Shown: positions 34,647 through 43,737 of the stretch, piece after piece
How the letters are laid out: the number at the start of each line of letters is the position of its first letter
How positions within the stretch are numbered: the first letter of the stretch is position 1
DNA from: Nonomuraea aurantiaca
GTDB taxonomy: Bacteria; Actinomycetota; Actinomycetes; Streptosporangiales; Streptosporangiaceae
Length of the DNA stretch: 64,000 bases
Direction: 5' to 3'
NCBI RefSeq assembly: GCF_020215705.1
Contig: NZ_JAIWNB010000010.1
Span: 186,001 to 250,000, forward strand
Translations under genes and position numbers: made by a program
The notes under the pieces: generated by a model
Seen by the model: only the letters and a program-made list of their open reading frames with translations
What the model was told of the DNA's origin: nothing
Database searches by the model: none

Positions 34647-35347
34647 ACGAGATGCGAGCACAAGAGATCCGCCGCATGACCGCGCTCGAAGACGGCCACT
34701 GGTGGTACCGGGAGCGCCGGGCCGTCCTCCGTGCCGAGGTGCGTCGCCTGCGGCCGGGCCGGGCGCTCGACGTCGGCGCGGGCGGTGGCGGCAACACCGT
34801 GGTCCTCGTCGAGGAGGGCTGGGAAGCGACCGCGACCGACTGCTCCGAGCTCGCGGTGGAGGTGGCCAGGGGTCGCGGGCTCCGAGCCGTACAGGCGGAC
34901 GCGCGTGACCTGCCGGTCGAGCCCGCGAGCGTGGACCTCGTGACCGCCATGGACGTGCTGGAGCACATCGAGGAGGACTACCTGGCCACCGAGCAGATCG
35001 CCAGGGTGCTGCGGCCGGGCGGGCGGGCGCTGATCGCGGTCCCCTGCGACATGTCGCTGTGGTCGGCCCATGACTACGCCGTCGGCCACGTACGCCGCTA
35101 CTGCCGCGATTCGCTGACCGGCGTGGTCGAGAAGGCGGGCCTACGGGTCGAGCAGCTGTGGAGCTGGAACGTACTCCTGCGCCCGCTGATCGCCCGGCAC
35201 CGGCACTCGTCCACGGGCAGCGACCTGGGGCCGGTGCCCCCGCTGGTCAACGCCGGCCTGTCCGCGGTCGTGAGGCTGGAGAGGTGCCTGCCGGTCGGTT
35301 CGCTCAAGGGCGTGACGCTGTTCCTGCGTGCCCGCCGCGAGGATTAG
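34643..35347 (+). CDS. Class I SAM-dependent methyltransferase
   Basis: 234 residues overlapping the GT2-GtrA stop (ATGA). It opens MTALEDGHWWYRERRAVL, then the SAM loop ALDVGAGGGGNTVVLVEEG, motif II VDLVTAMDVLEHIEEDY and VLRPGGRALIAVPCDM. Length and motifs fit Methyltransf_11/25 proteins that work beside lipid-linked sugar enzymes. Coupled to a polyprenyl-phosphate transferase, it probably modifies a sugar or lipid-linked intermediate. Substrate unknown. Confidence 0.85.
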   Translation: MNEMRAQEIRRMTALEDGHWWYRERRAVLRAEVRRLRPGRALDVGAGGGGNTVVLVEEGWEATATDCSELAVEVARGRGLRAVQADARDLPVEPASVDLVTAMDVLEHIEEDYLATEQIARVLRPGGRALIAVPCDMSLWSAHDYAVGHVRRYCRDSLTGVVEKAGLRVEQLWSWNVLLRPLIARHRHSSTGSDLGPVPPLVNAGLSAVVRLERCLPVGSLKGVTLFLRARRED

Positions 35348-35356
35348 GAGACCGGC

Positions 35357-36019
35357 GTGTCGCTCGATCGGACCCTGCTGCTCGAGGACGCACGGCGGCT
35401 GTACGCGGACGCGTCCCGGGCCCTGCGGCTCCAGCAGCGGCTGCGGGTGCTGGTCTGCCCGTTCGAGGAGACGATCGGGTACGTGCCGGAGGGCGCGAGC
35501 GTGCTCGACATCGGATGCGGCTCCGGGCTGATGCTCGGCCTCATGGCGACGCGCGGGAAACGCGTCGAGGGGCACGGCTTCGACCCGTGCCCGGTCGCGA
35601 TCGGGCTGGCCGGGCGGATGGCCGTACGCCTGCGCGACAGCGGCTCGACACTGCGCTTCGAGCACCGCGACGCCCGCTCGCCGTGGCCGGCCCGCTCCTA
35701 CGACGTGGTCCACATGCAGGACGTCATCCACCACCTGCCGATTCCGGCGCAGCGGGCGGTGTTCGACCGGGCCTGCGCCGCGGTACGGCCCGGTGGCCTG
35801 TTCGTCTACAAGGACATGAGCGCGCGGCCTCTGTGGCGCAACGCCGTCTGCCGGCTTCACGATCTGATCGTCGCCCGCGAGTGGATCCACCCGGTGCCGA
35901 TCACCACGATCGAGGACTGGGCGGCGGAGAACCGGCTCGCCCTGGAGGTGTCCCGTACCGCGCACCGCGTCATATATGGGAACGATCTGCGAGTCTTCCG
36001 GCGGCGGCTTTGGCCATAA
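35357..36019 (+). CDS. Class I SAM-dependent methyltransferase
   Basis: 220 residues, GTG start with AGGAG at about 35346-35350. SAM loop SVLDIGCGSGLMLGLMATRG, motif II YDVVHMQDVIHHLPIPAQR and motif III VRPGGLFVYKDMSARPL. It follows the previous methyltransferase by 9 bp and so is in the same operon, but the two share little sequence outside the fold. A second methylation of the same glycan is plausible. Confidence 0.85.
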   Translation: MSLDRTLLLEDARRLYADASRALRLQQRLRVLVCPFEETIGYVPEGASVLDIGCGSGLMLGLMATRGKRVEGHGFDPCPVAIGLAGRMAVRLRDSGSTLRFEHRDARSPWPARSYDVVHMQDVIHHLPIPAQRAVFDRACAAVRPGGLFVYKDMSARPLWRNAVCRLHDLIVAREWIHPVPITTIEDWAAENRLALEVSRTAHRVIYGNDLRVFRRRLWP

Positions 36020-36029
36020 GCTAGCCCAT

Positions 36030-36707
36030 GTGGTGATTCACGGCATACTTGCGGCGTCATTAGCGATGACGTCACTCCCCGCGACGGGCGCTCCCGCGGA
36101 GATCGATTGCAGCCGGGTCAAATGTCTGGCCTTGACCTTCGACGACGGTCCGAGCGTCCATACGCCGAAGCTGCTCGACCTGCTCAAAAAGGAACGTGTC
36201 AAAGCCACCTTCTTCCTGGTGGGCGCGCAGGTCGAGAAATATCCCAGCATCGTCAGACGGGAAGCCGCCGAAGGCCATGCCATCGGCAACCACACCTATT
36301 CGCATCCGTCGCTGCCCACGCTGCTCGACAACGAGATCCTCACCGAGATCCAGAACACCCAGGAACTCATCAAGGAGCAGACGGGGACGCTGCCGAAGAT
36401 GTTCCGCCCGCCGTACGGGGCCACCGACGACCGCGTGCTGGGCCTGGCGGGGTCGCAGAACCTCGCGCAGGTGCTGTGGACCGGTACGACGCTCGACTGG
36501 AAGCTGCGTAACGTAGCGAAAATCAAGGCGGCCGTGTTCCGGTTGGCCAAGCGCGACGGCGTGATACTCATGCATGACGTGGTGCCGCAGACCGTACAAG
36601 CCATGCCGGCGATCATCAAGGAGCTCAAGAAACGCGGCTACCACCTCGTCACCGTGCCGACGCTGGAGCGCGGCAAGGTGATGGAAGCCGGGGTGAGTTA
36701 CCCCTGA
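36030..36707 (+). CDS. Secreted polysaccharide deacetylase (NodB/CE4)
   Basis: About 225 residues from a GTG at 36030 (36033 is equally possible). A signal peptide (VVIHGILAASLAMTSLPATGAPA) precedes the NodB domain. CE4 motifs: TFDDGPS with the catalytic Asp and metal Asp, NHTYSHPS with the metal His pair, FRPPYGATDD, DWKLR and ILMHDVV. All key residues are present, so an active zinc-dependent N- or O-deacetylase is expected outside the membrane, acting on peptidoglycan or the locus glycan. The longer frame back to 35976 lies within the methyltransferase gene. Confidence 0.87.
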   Translation: MVIHGILAASLAMTSLPATGAPAEIDCSRVKCLALTFDDGPSVHTPKLLDLLKKERVKATFFLVGAQVEKYPSIVRREAAEGHAIGNHTYSHPSLPTLLDNEILTEIQNTQELIKEQTGTLPKMFRPPYGATDDRVLGLAGSQNLAQVLWTGTTLDWKLRNVAKIKAAVFRLAKRDGVILMHDVVPQTVQAMPAIIKELKKRGYHLVTVPTLERGKVMEAGVSYP

Positions 36708-36726
36708 ACCGCCTGGATCGGGAGCT

Positions 36727-38187
36727 ATGCAGATCGAAATCGCCAAGCGCCGGCGATGGGTGCCACTCGGGACGTTCGTCGCTATTCAGGCCGTTCTCGC
36801 CTGCTGGTGGGCGGCGTTCTATCCCGGGCTGTTCAGCCGCGATTCGGTCCTCTACCTAAGCCACACCCTCGTCGGGCCCTGGGTGGGCGACCACTCGGTC
36901 CTCTACGACTCGCTGCTGTGGCTCAGCTTCAGGACCACCGGTGACCTCGGCACGGTCACGTTCCTGCAGACCACGGCCATGGCGGCGGCGCTCACCTACC
37001 TGACGGAAGCGCTCAAGAACCTCGGCGCGCCGCGTAGGTCGACGACGGTGGTGGCCGTACTCCTGCCGCTGGTGCCCACGGCCGGCGCGTTCACGGTCAC
37101 GCTCTGGAAGGACGTGCCGTTCACGATCTGCGCGGTCGCGATCGCGGCCGCCTGCGCCGCGATGGCCGCCGACCGTACCGTCACCTACCGCAGACTGCTC
37201 GGGCTGGGCCTGCTGATGACCGCGCTGGGGCTGTTCCGGGCGAACGGCTTCCTCATCGTGGGCGTCGCCATCGTCGTGCTGCTCGTGGTCGTCTCGGCCA
37301 TGCGCGTACGGCTGGCGCTGGTCGGCACGGTGGCGGCGGCCATCCCGCTGCTGCTCAACAACCTGCTGTTCCCCCAGTTCGGCATCGCGGCCCCGTCGAA
37401 GACGTACGTCTACCACACGGCCTTCGGCGACATCGCCGTCGCGTATCGGGACCATCCGGAGCTGTTCACCGAGCAGGACAAGACCCTCATGACGGCCGTC
37501 GCGCCCCTGACCAGGTGGACCGAGGGCGGCACCTGCTACACGATCAACCCGCTGATCTGGCGGCGTGACTTCAGCTGGCCGCAGGCCGACGCGCACGCCG
37601 GTGAGCTGCTGGACCTCTGGAAACGGCTGCTCCTCGAACAACCGGCGATGGTGGTCGACGCCAGGCTGTGCCGGGGCGCGATCGCCTGGAAGCTGTTCGG
37701 GGACGACACGGCCGAAGGCGGGCGCACCTACCGGTTCTCCCTCCGCCCGAACGCCGACACCTACGTGGGACCCAACAAGGTGCCCGACTTCCAGGGCCGC
37801 TGGGTCTACTCGCTCAGGCCGATGTCGCAGGGCCTCTACCAGGCGGCGAGCTCGTGGCTGGCCACCGCCGAGCAGCCGCAGTACGACTGGCTGCTGTGGC
37901 GGGGGGCGTTCTGGTGCTACCTGTCCTATCTGGCCGTGGCCCTGGGCGCGCTGGCGCAGCGCAACCGCTATGTGATCGCCGTGGCTGCGCCGGTGATGGG
38001 GCAGCAGCTCGCCATCCTGGCCAACATCTCCGCCCAGGACTTCCGGTACATGGCCTCCCCCATCTTCGTCGGCGTCCTGCTGGTCCCGCTGCTCATCGCC
38101 TCCATCGGCCGGCTCGCCCGGCGCCTACCCCCTCGGGAGCCGGCATCGGCCTCGGCCTCGGCCGAGCATGTCGAGACGCCGGCTTAG
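36727..38187 (+). CDS. Multi-pass membrane protein, glycosyltransferase-like
   Basis: 486 residues with about eleven hydrophobic helices, starting MQIEIAKRRRWVPLG. The first extracytoplasmic loop FYPGLFSRDSVLYLSHTLVG, with an Asp in FSRDS, resembles the acidic loop of GT-C-type or DUF6020-like membrane proteins. A soluble loop (about 240-370) carries CYTINPLIWRRDFSWPQADA and DARLCRGAIAWKLF with two or more Cys. It follows the deacetylase by 19 bp. A polyprenyl-linked sugar transferase is likely but unproven. Confidence 0.65.
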   Translation: MQIEIAKRRRWVPLGTFVAIQAVLACWWAAFYPGLFSRDSVLYLSHTLVGPWVGDHSVLYDSLLWLSFRTTGDLGTVTFLQTTAMAAALTYLTEALKNLGAPRRSTTVVAVLLPLVPTAGAFTVTLWKDVPFTICAVAIAAACAAMAADRTVTYRRLLGLGLLMTALGLFRANGFLIVGVAIVVLLVVVSAMRVRLALVGTVAAAIPLLLNNLLFPQFGIAAPSKTYVYHTAFGDIAVAYRDHPELFTEQDKTLMTAVAPLTRWTEGGTCYTINPLIWRRDFSWPQADAHAGELLDLWKRLLLEQPAMVVDARLCRGAIAWKLFGDDTAEGGRTYRFSLRPNADTYVGPNKVPDFQGRWVYSLRPMSQGLYQAASSWLATAEQPQYDWLLWRGAFWCYLSYLAVALGALAQRNRYVIAVAAPVMGQQLAILANISAQDFRYMASPIFVGVLLVPLLIASIGRLARRLPPREPASASASAEHVETPA

Positions 38188-38191
38188 CCCG

Positions 38192-38554
38192 TCAGCCGGC
38201 GGCCGCGTGGCGGGCGTCGTAGCGCTCGCGCGACTCCGCCACGCTCGCGCTGTGCCTGACCGACCAGTTGGTGAACGTCAGCATCGCCTCGTGGAGCTCC
38301 AACGCCATGGGTGTGGCCGCGTACTCGACCATGGGCGGGACCGTGGCGTAGACCGTACGTTCGAGCAGACCGTCACGTTCCAGAGCGCGCAGCGTCAGGG
38401 TGAGCATCCGGCGGCTGATGCCCTCGATGAGTCGTTCCAAGTCGGTGAACCTGACCGGCCCGTCGGACGCCGCCACGAGGATCTGGATCGCGTACTTTCC
38501 GGCGATCCGGTCGAGGACCTCGCGCGGCGTTACAGCGGTGTTCTTGTGAAGCAT
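38192..38554 (-). CDS. HxlR-family winged-helix regulator
   Basis: 120 residues from the ATG at 38554. Typical HxlR text: VLDRIAGKYAIQILVAASDG, VRFTDLERLIEGISRRMLTLTLRALERDGLL and YAATPMALEL. The N-terminal Cys of redox-sensing HxlR proteins is absent. GTG 38569 or TTG 38602 could give a longer start. It is convergent with the membrane protein gene and 92 bp upstream of the collagen-like gene's stop, on the same strand, so its target is unclear. Confidence 0.8.
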   Translation of the reverse strand: MLHKNTAVTPREVLDRIAGKYAIQILVAASDGPVRFTDLERLIEGISRRMLTLTLRALERDGLLERTVYATVPPMVEYAATPMALELHEAMLTFTNWSVRHSASVAESRERYDARHAAAG

Positions 38555-38646
38555 GTCGCTGATGGTCACACACCATGACCCACTGTTACAAGCCTTCGTC
38601 AAAGCCGCTTACGCCAGCAGGGTCTTTCAAGGATGCGCCGGTTTGG

Positions 38647-39432
38647 TCAGGCTTCGGTGGCGCAAATGACGTACACGGCGAAGGTGGCGGATGAGGAGGT
38701 GTTGCCGTCCTTCCGCATCCTGACGGTCCAGCCGTTGCCGACCGGGGCGCTTCCCCACACCTGGAAGAGGTTCAGGGATGAGGCGATGTAGCCGCCTCCT
38801 GTGACGATCTCGTCCGAAGCGCAGGACACACTCGAGTCGCCGGCCTCAGTGATCGTGAAGTTGCGGGTGACCGTGTGGCCCTTCGTGCCCGCGCCTCCGT
38901 CCTTCCCGTCCTTGCCGTCTTTACCATCCTTTCCGTCTTTGCCGTCGTCACCCTTGGGACCCGCCGGGCCCTGCTTGCCGTCTTTGCCGTCGTCACCCTT
39001 GGGACCCGCCGGGCCCTGCTTGCCGTCTTTGCCGTCGTCACCCCTGGGACCCGCCGGGCCCTGCTTGCCGTCGTCGCCCTTGGGGCCTTGAGGGCCGGTG
39101 TCGCCCTGGAGGCCGTGGGCCCCGGTGTCACCCTTCGCGCCCTGGAGTCCCTGCGGCCCCCGAGCGCCCGCCGGGCCCGCCGGACCAGCCGGACCGGCCA
39201 GGCCATCGGCCCCGGCGGGGCCCCGACGGTTCCAGGAGATCTTCGTCTCGGTGCTCCTGCACGTGGTTGTCACGCCGACGACACGTAAGACGTGCGTGCT
39301 CTTGTCCACACATCCGTAGATGGAGCTCCCCGTCGACTCGGCGTACGCGAATCCGCCCGCGATCACCGTACCGGCCAGAACACCGGCACATGCGGCGGCA
39401 AGCGTACGCCGGCCGGGAAGCTTGAGAGCCAT
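38647..39432 (-). CDS. Secreted collagen-like Gly-X-Y repeat protein
   Basis: 261 residues. A signal peptide (MALKLPGRRTLAAACAGVLA then GTVIAGGFAYAE) is followed by a small Cys-containing domain (GSSIYGCVDKSTHVLRVVGV). Gly-X-Y triplets run from about 71 to 180 (GPAGADGLAGPAGPAGPAG; GPKGDDGKDGKQGPA repeated). The C-terminal domain (about 183-261; TITEAGDSSVSCASDEIVTG) has two further Cys. There is no sortase motif or anchor, so it is probably secreted or surface-held by its C-terminal domain. RBS AAGGGAAAGAC precedes the ATG. Confidence 0.87.
   Translation of the reverse strand: MALKLPGRRTLAAACAGVLAGTVIAGGFAYAESTGSSIYGCVDKSTHVLRVVGVTTTCRSTETKISWNRRGPAGADGLAGPAGPAGPAGARGPQGLQGAKGDTGAHGLQGDTGPQGPKGDDGKQGPAGPRGDDGKDGKQGPAGPKGDDGKDGKQGPAGPKGDDGKDGKDGKDGKDGKDGGAGTKGHTVTRNFTITEAGDSSVSCASDEIVTGGGYIASSLNLFQVWGSAPVGNGWTVRMRKDGNTSSSATFAVYVICATEA
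38941..39090 (-). repeat. 45-bp coding tandem repeat in the collagen-like gene
   Basis: Three units start at 38941, 38986 and 39031 with a partial fourth at 39076; they differ by one or two bases. Each encodes fifteen residues (five Gly-X-Y triplets). 9-bp GKD units lie next to them at about 38893-38945. Such arrays change length easily. Confidence 0.9.
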
Positions 39433-39685
39433 TGTCTTTCCCTTCGGGGGAGCCAGGCCATTCCTGCTTCCCGGGCAGGACAATATGGGGAACACCTATC
39501 GCGGCCCAGGGCTGACAGGACTCGGATCAATCACAACTGCGCCGCCAAAGCCTTCGAGAGGCGGCGGCGCGAACACTTCCCGCTCGATCGGTGAAGGAGA
39601 GGTGTGAACCCAAGGACCGAGAGATGATCGCGATGTCACGGGCGCTGCCCGCGCACGTCGGCGACGCCGTGATCATCGAGCAGTC

Positions 39686-40957
39686 GTGGGGGAGCCCGAA
39701 CGCTTCTCCGCCATCTTCGACCGCTACTACCCCGAGATCCATGGCTACGCCGCACACCGGCTGGACAGCGCCTTAGCCGACGACATCGCCGCGGAGACGT
39801 TTCTCATCGCCTTCGACAAGCGCACCGGCTTCGACCTCGCACGCCCCGACGCGCGCCCCTGGCTGTACGGCATAGCCTCCAACCTCATCGCCCGCCACCG
39901 CCGCGCCGAAGTACGCCGATACCGGGCGCTGGCCAAAGCAGGGTCGGAAAACCCCATGGAGGATCACGCCGACCGAGTCGCCGGGGCGGTGGACGCGGTC
40001 GCGCGCAAATCCCGGCTCGCCCAGGCCCTGGCCGAGATCGCCGCCCTCATGGCGCGAGCCGCCAGGCCCAGCCCCAAGCGCAGGTGGGCGATGCGGGCGC
40101 TGGCGGTGGCCGCCTCGGCGGTAGTGATCGCGACGGGGGCGACCGTGTTCCAGTCCGTGGGAGGAGGAGAACCGACGCTCCCCGCCGCCAACGCGCAGGT
40201 GGTGCTCACCAGGATCGCGGCGACGGTACAGAAGAAGGACTTCACGCCGCCACGCGACGATCAGTGGATCTACACCGAGTCGCGCATGCGGATCCAAGAC
40301 GCGAGCTCCACGGGCAAGCGGCTCACGCCACGGACGCCGTTGACGAACACGATCGAAGAGTTTTGGACGCGAGCCGACGGCAGGCGGGTCGGCTACAAGG
40401 TGGGTGGCAAGCTGATAACCACCAAACCTAGGAAGCGGACGCCGGAGAACACCTATGCCATGCTGGCCACGCTGCCCACCGACCCCGACAAACTGCTGGC
40501 CAGGTTCCGCAAGATCAATACCATGAGGGCCGGAGATCAGGACGGCTGGATCTTCCAGCGGCTCGGCGTGACCCTGAGCCAGAACATCGCCCCGCCGGCC
40601 CAGGAATCCGCCATCTTCAAGGCGATGGCCAAGCTCCCTGGCGTGACGGTGAACGAGTCGGCGGTGGATGACGAGGGTCGTCCGACGCTGTCGGTCTCTC
40701 GCGTCTCCGACGGGTGGCTCAAACGCGAGGTCCTGCTGGACCCGTCGACGTACGCCTTCCGAGGCGCGCGGGAAACCGCGGTGGCCGATCATGAGGAGCT
40801 GAATCAGCAACCGGGAGTCAAGACGTTCACCGTCAAGGACGGCAAGTTCGTTCCGGATCCCTTGCGTGTGGAGTGGAGCATCGAGAAGGGAACCGTCTGG
40901 CAGGTGTACACGCGCACCGTCATGGGCGTCGTCGACCGGCTCGGGCAGAAGCCGTAA
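39686..40957 (+). pseudogene. ECF sigma region 2 fused to CU044_5270-like membrane protein
   Basis: 423 codons from a GTG. Residues 1-85 are an ECF sigma region 2 (FSAIFDRYYPEIHGYAAHRL, DIAAETFLIAFDKR, RPWLYGIASNLIARHRRAEV). Region 4 is missing: after RLAQALAEIAAL the protein passes straight into MARAARPSPKRRWAMRALA, a membrane helix and the extracytoplasmic domain of CU044_5270-family proteins. The two are normally separate adjacent genes, so an in-frame deletion joined them. Upstream, AVIIEQSWG lies in another frame; adding one G to the run at 39688-39692 would continue it into GEPERF. Without region 4 a working sigma factor is unlikely. Confidence 0.75.
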
Positions 40958-41014
40958 CAGATTGAAGAGCCATACCTGCCGCGCTTCGGTCTGATCATGT
41001 GGCGGCGCGGCGTG

Positions 41015-41896
41015 TCACGGCCTTTGTCCGGCCGCCGACTCGCGCCCTGCGGTGGTCAGGTCGGCGAGCAGCCGCAGGGCGGCGTCGGAAGGGGAGCCCG
41101 GTTCGGCGTTGAACACGGCCACGCGCTGCCCTTCGTCGTTCGGCAGTGCCATGAACTCGGCCATGAGCGCCATGGTGCCCACCATGGGGTGGTGGTAAGT
41201 GCGGGTGTCGGTGCCGCAGTCGCCGACGGAATGCGCGGCCCACAGTTTCGCGAACTCCGGGCTCCCGACCGTCAGCTCGCCTACGAGACCGTTCAGGCCC
41301 GGGGCACCGGGATAGCGGCCCGCGATCAGCCGCAGGTCGGCGACGGTGGAGCGCGCCTTGCGCGGCCAGTCGCCGTACAGCTCGCGCATGTGGGGGTCGA
41401 GGAACAGCATGCGGGCGATGTTGGGCCGTTCGGCGGGCCGGCTCGGCGCGTCGAAGTCGAGGTGCCCGGCCAGCAGCGCGTGCGCCATCGGGTTCCACGC
41501 CAGGACGTCGAGGAAGCGCCCCATGACCAACGCGGGCACGTCCCCGAAAGACTCGATCATGAGCTGTACGCCCGGCCGTACCTGCTCAGGCTTGGCCGCC
41601 CGACGCCGGATCATCGCCTTGGGCCGGGCCAGTGAGTAGAGGTGGGCACGTTCGGCCTCGTCCAGGCGCAGGACGCGGGCGACGGCGTCGAGCACGGCGT
41701 CGGAGGCGTTGGGGCTCTGACCCTGTTCGAGCCGGGTGTAGTAGCCGGCACTCACCCCGGCGAGCTGAGCCAGCTCCTCACGCCGCAGGCCAGGCACCCG
41801 GCGGCGTCCCCCGAACGTGGGAAGTCCGGCGTCCTCGGGCTGCAGCCGTGCCCGCCTCGACCGCAAGAATTCGCCCAGTTCACCATGTACGTCCAT
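41015..41896 (-). CDS. XRE-family regulator with MmyB-like sensor domain
   Basis: 293 residues from the ATG at 41896. The HTH lies at about 25-85 (GLRREELAQLAGVSAGYYTRLEQGQSP-type text). The C-terminal MmyB/PAS-like ligand domain shows VLAWNPMAHALLAG, PNIARMLFLDPHMRELYGDW and TYHHPMVG. This family usually represses a neighbouring oxidoreductase gene, and here an SDR gene is divergent, 131 bp away. Inferred target: the 42028-42624 gene. Confidence 0.88.
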   Translation of the reverse strand: MDVHGELGEFLRSRRARLQPEDAGLPTFGGRRRVPGLRREELAQLAGVSAGYYTRLEQGQSPNASDAVLDAVARVLRLDEAERAHLYSLARPKAMIRRRAAKPEQVRPGVQLMIESFGDVPALVMGRFLDVLAWNPMAHALLAGHLDFDAPSRPAERPNIARMLFLDPHMRELYGDWPRKARSTVADLRLIAGRYPGAPGLNGLVGELTVGSPEFAKLWAAHSVGDCGTDTRTYHHPMVGTMALMAEFMALPNDEGQRVAVFNAEPGSPSDAALRLLADLTTAGRESAAGQRP

Positions 41897-42027
41897 ATGC
41901 CCAGTGTCGCGGACCAGCGGCCGTGGAGCCTGCACCTGTCAGGTGTACCCCCGGCGGAGGGCTGGATGGGGATCACCGTCGGCCGCAGTCTGGTCTCCGG
42001 TTTGCCCCAGACGGAACGGGAGAAATG

Positions 42028-42624
42028 ATGAAGATCATCGTGATCGGTGCGACAGGGACCATCGGCAGCGCGGTCGCCGAGGCGTTGGAGGCGCGCCACG
42101 AGGTGGTACGCGCGTCGCGCCGAGGCCCGGTACGCGTGGACATGACCGATACCGCGTCAATCGACGCCCTGTTCTCGCAGGTCGGCCAGGTGGACGCGGT
42201 GGTGTGCTGCGCGGCGAGCGGCGGCCTGACACCCCTGGACACGCACTCGGACGCGGACTTCTGGGGCAGCGGGCTCGAAGGGAAGCTGATTGGACAGGTG
42301 AACCTGGTCCGGCGAGCGCTCACTCACGTACGGGACGGCGGATCCGTCACGCTCACCAGCGGGCGGTTCGTGGAGCCTGTCCCGGGCAGTTCGCTCGGGT
42401 ATCTGGTCAACTCGGGCTTGGAGGCGTTCGTACACGCTGCCGCGATCGAGATGCCGCGAGGTGTCCGCCTGAACACCGTCAGCCCCGGCTGGGTGCGCGA
42501 GACCCTCCTCGAGCTGGGCATGAATCCCGTCACTGGTACGCCGGCGGCGGACGTCGCGCGCGTTTTTGTGGACGCCGTGGAAGGCCCCGCCCACGGCCGC
42601 ACCCTTTTGGTGAACGCGTCCTGA
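42028..42624 (+). CDS. Small SDR-family oxidoreductase
   Basis: 198 residues, divergent from the XRE/MmyB-like regulator. The nucleotide motif is IIVIGATGTIGSAVAEALE; AASGG and VTLTSGRFVEPVPG follow. The usual YxxxK is replaced by YLVNS, as in a group of short atypical SDR proteins, so classical catalysis is uncertain. GGGAGA at 42018-42023 sits 4 bases before ATG 42028; ATG 42025 is one codon upstream. Probably controlled by the neighbour. Confidence 0.83.
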   Translation: MKIIVIGATGTIGSAVAEALEARHEVVRASRRGPVRVDMTDTASIDALFSQVGQVDAVVCCAASGGLTPLDTHSDADFWGSGLEGKLIGQVNLVRRALTHVRDGGSVTLTSGRFVEPVPGSSLGYLVNSGLEAFVHAAAIEMPRGVRLNTVSPGWVRETLLELGMNPVTGTPAADVARVFVDAVEGPAHGRTLLVNAS

Positions 42625-42667
42625 GCACCCCGCCGGATTCTTGGTGCGTTGCCGACCATCACGGCAC

Positions 42668-43171
42668 CTAACCGTTCTGACCGTCAAGGGCCGGCATTGG
42701 TCGGCGGACTTCGCTTACTTCTGCCGCAGGTTCTTCGCCCACACCCAAGAACTCCGACGCGCTGCCGGCCTCTTGCGTGGCCACCTCCGCCCACACCAAG
42801 TTCCATCGCAGGGCCACAGTGCGCGTCCCCCACCGGACTGAGGTCTGCTGGACCAGCCACAGTCCACGCCCGTGGCAGTCACAGTCGTCGGGTTTCTGTG
42901 GCTTTGGCACGGTCAACGCCCCTTCGTCGAGCACCTCGATTCTGGCCAGCGCCTTACCGACTTCGAAGACCTTCACCATGACCACGCCGCCAGGCCGTCC
43001 CGACCTGGTGTGCAGCACCGCATTCCCCACCAACTCGCTCGTGACGAGCCGCACACCGTCCGTTCCCCGATGCCCGGCCGCCGTCAGTGCGTCCGCGACC
43101 CAGCGACGAGCCAGGGGCACCGAACGTACGACACCTGGAAGCGTCATCCTCACCAGGGCGTGATCGCTCAT
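42668..43171 (-). CDS. HATPase-domain (anti-sigma-factor-like) protein
   Basis: 167 residues. A GHKL ATPase fold like RsbW/SpoIIAB: RLVTSELVGNAVLHT (N-box), VLDEG and HGRGLWLVQQTSVRWG (G-box). Such small stand-alone ATPases are abundant in actinomycetes and often pair with XRE/DUF397 proteins. ATG 43171 overlaps the stop of the next upstream gene (ATGA). It could bind a sigma factor or anti-anti-sigma partner; none is adjacent. Confidence 0.85.
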   Translation of the reverse strand: MSDHALVRMTLPGVVRSVPLARRWVADALTAAGHRGTDGVRLVTSELVGNAVLHTRSGRPGGVVMVKVFEVGKALARIEVLDEGALTVPKPQKPDDCDCHGRGLWLVQQTSVRWGTRTVALRWNLVWAEVATQEAGSASEFLGVGEEPAAEVSEVRRPMPALDGQNG

Positions 43172-43476
43172 CGCGCAATCTCCCACACTCGTTCGGGCGC
43201 ACTTTCGTCAAGCGCGTCGACCCACGGATCACGTCCTCTCCCCCACGTGAAGACCCACCGCTCGCCCTGCAGCGCGGCCCGTACGAGCAATGGCCCCGAC
43301 ACTCGCTGGACAGCGATACACGGTTCGGCGCGTCGCGGTAGCTGAACCGAAACAGCCAGACCTCGCACTCTCAGAGCCCATGCCAGCCGAGCCAGATAGA
43401 GGAATTGTTGCTGCTCCCGACTCGGCGGCGTTGGGCTCGATCGCGCCCCGTCGTCTTGCTTCCGCGTACGTCGCAT
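43168..43476 (-). CDS. Small hypothetical protein coupled to the HATPase gene
   Basis: 102 residues, no family recognised. It has a charged N-terminus (MRRTRKQDDGARSS), a Leu/Ala-rich helix (QQFLYLARLAWALRVRG) and a beta-rich C-terminus (WVFTWGRGRDPWVDALDE). Four-base overlap with the HATPase gene suggests a shared transcript and function. Similar small partners occur beside such ATPases. Confidence 0.6.
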   Translation of the reverse strand: MRRTRKQDDGARSSPTPPSREQQQFLYLARLAWALRVRGLAVSVQLPRRAEPCIAVQRVSGPLLVRAALQGERWVFTWGRGRDPWVDALDESAPERVWEIAR

Positions 43477-43737
43477 CGCTCGACCTGCCCTTCGAGTATC
43501 GGACCCAATCAGAACAAATCTGTACTTAGTTCACACTGATAGAACCAGCCCTTGGGATCGACAAAGCGCCCACTCAGCAACAAAAAGGCCAGGCCACACA
43601 CGGGGTAATGCCAATGCTTTCCATGCAGAGTGTGCATGGTCCATAACTCTCAGTGCAAGAGATATCGCAGAATGCACTTAGTACAAGTTGTGGAACCAAG
43701 ATCGACCTAGGAGACTTGGCGTACTCATGGAGGTGGA

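Noticed and set aside
38893..39090. CRISPR-like or other non-coding repeat array
   Set aside because: The repeats are in frame and encode Gly-X-Y triplets of a secreted protein; there are no unique spacers.
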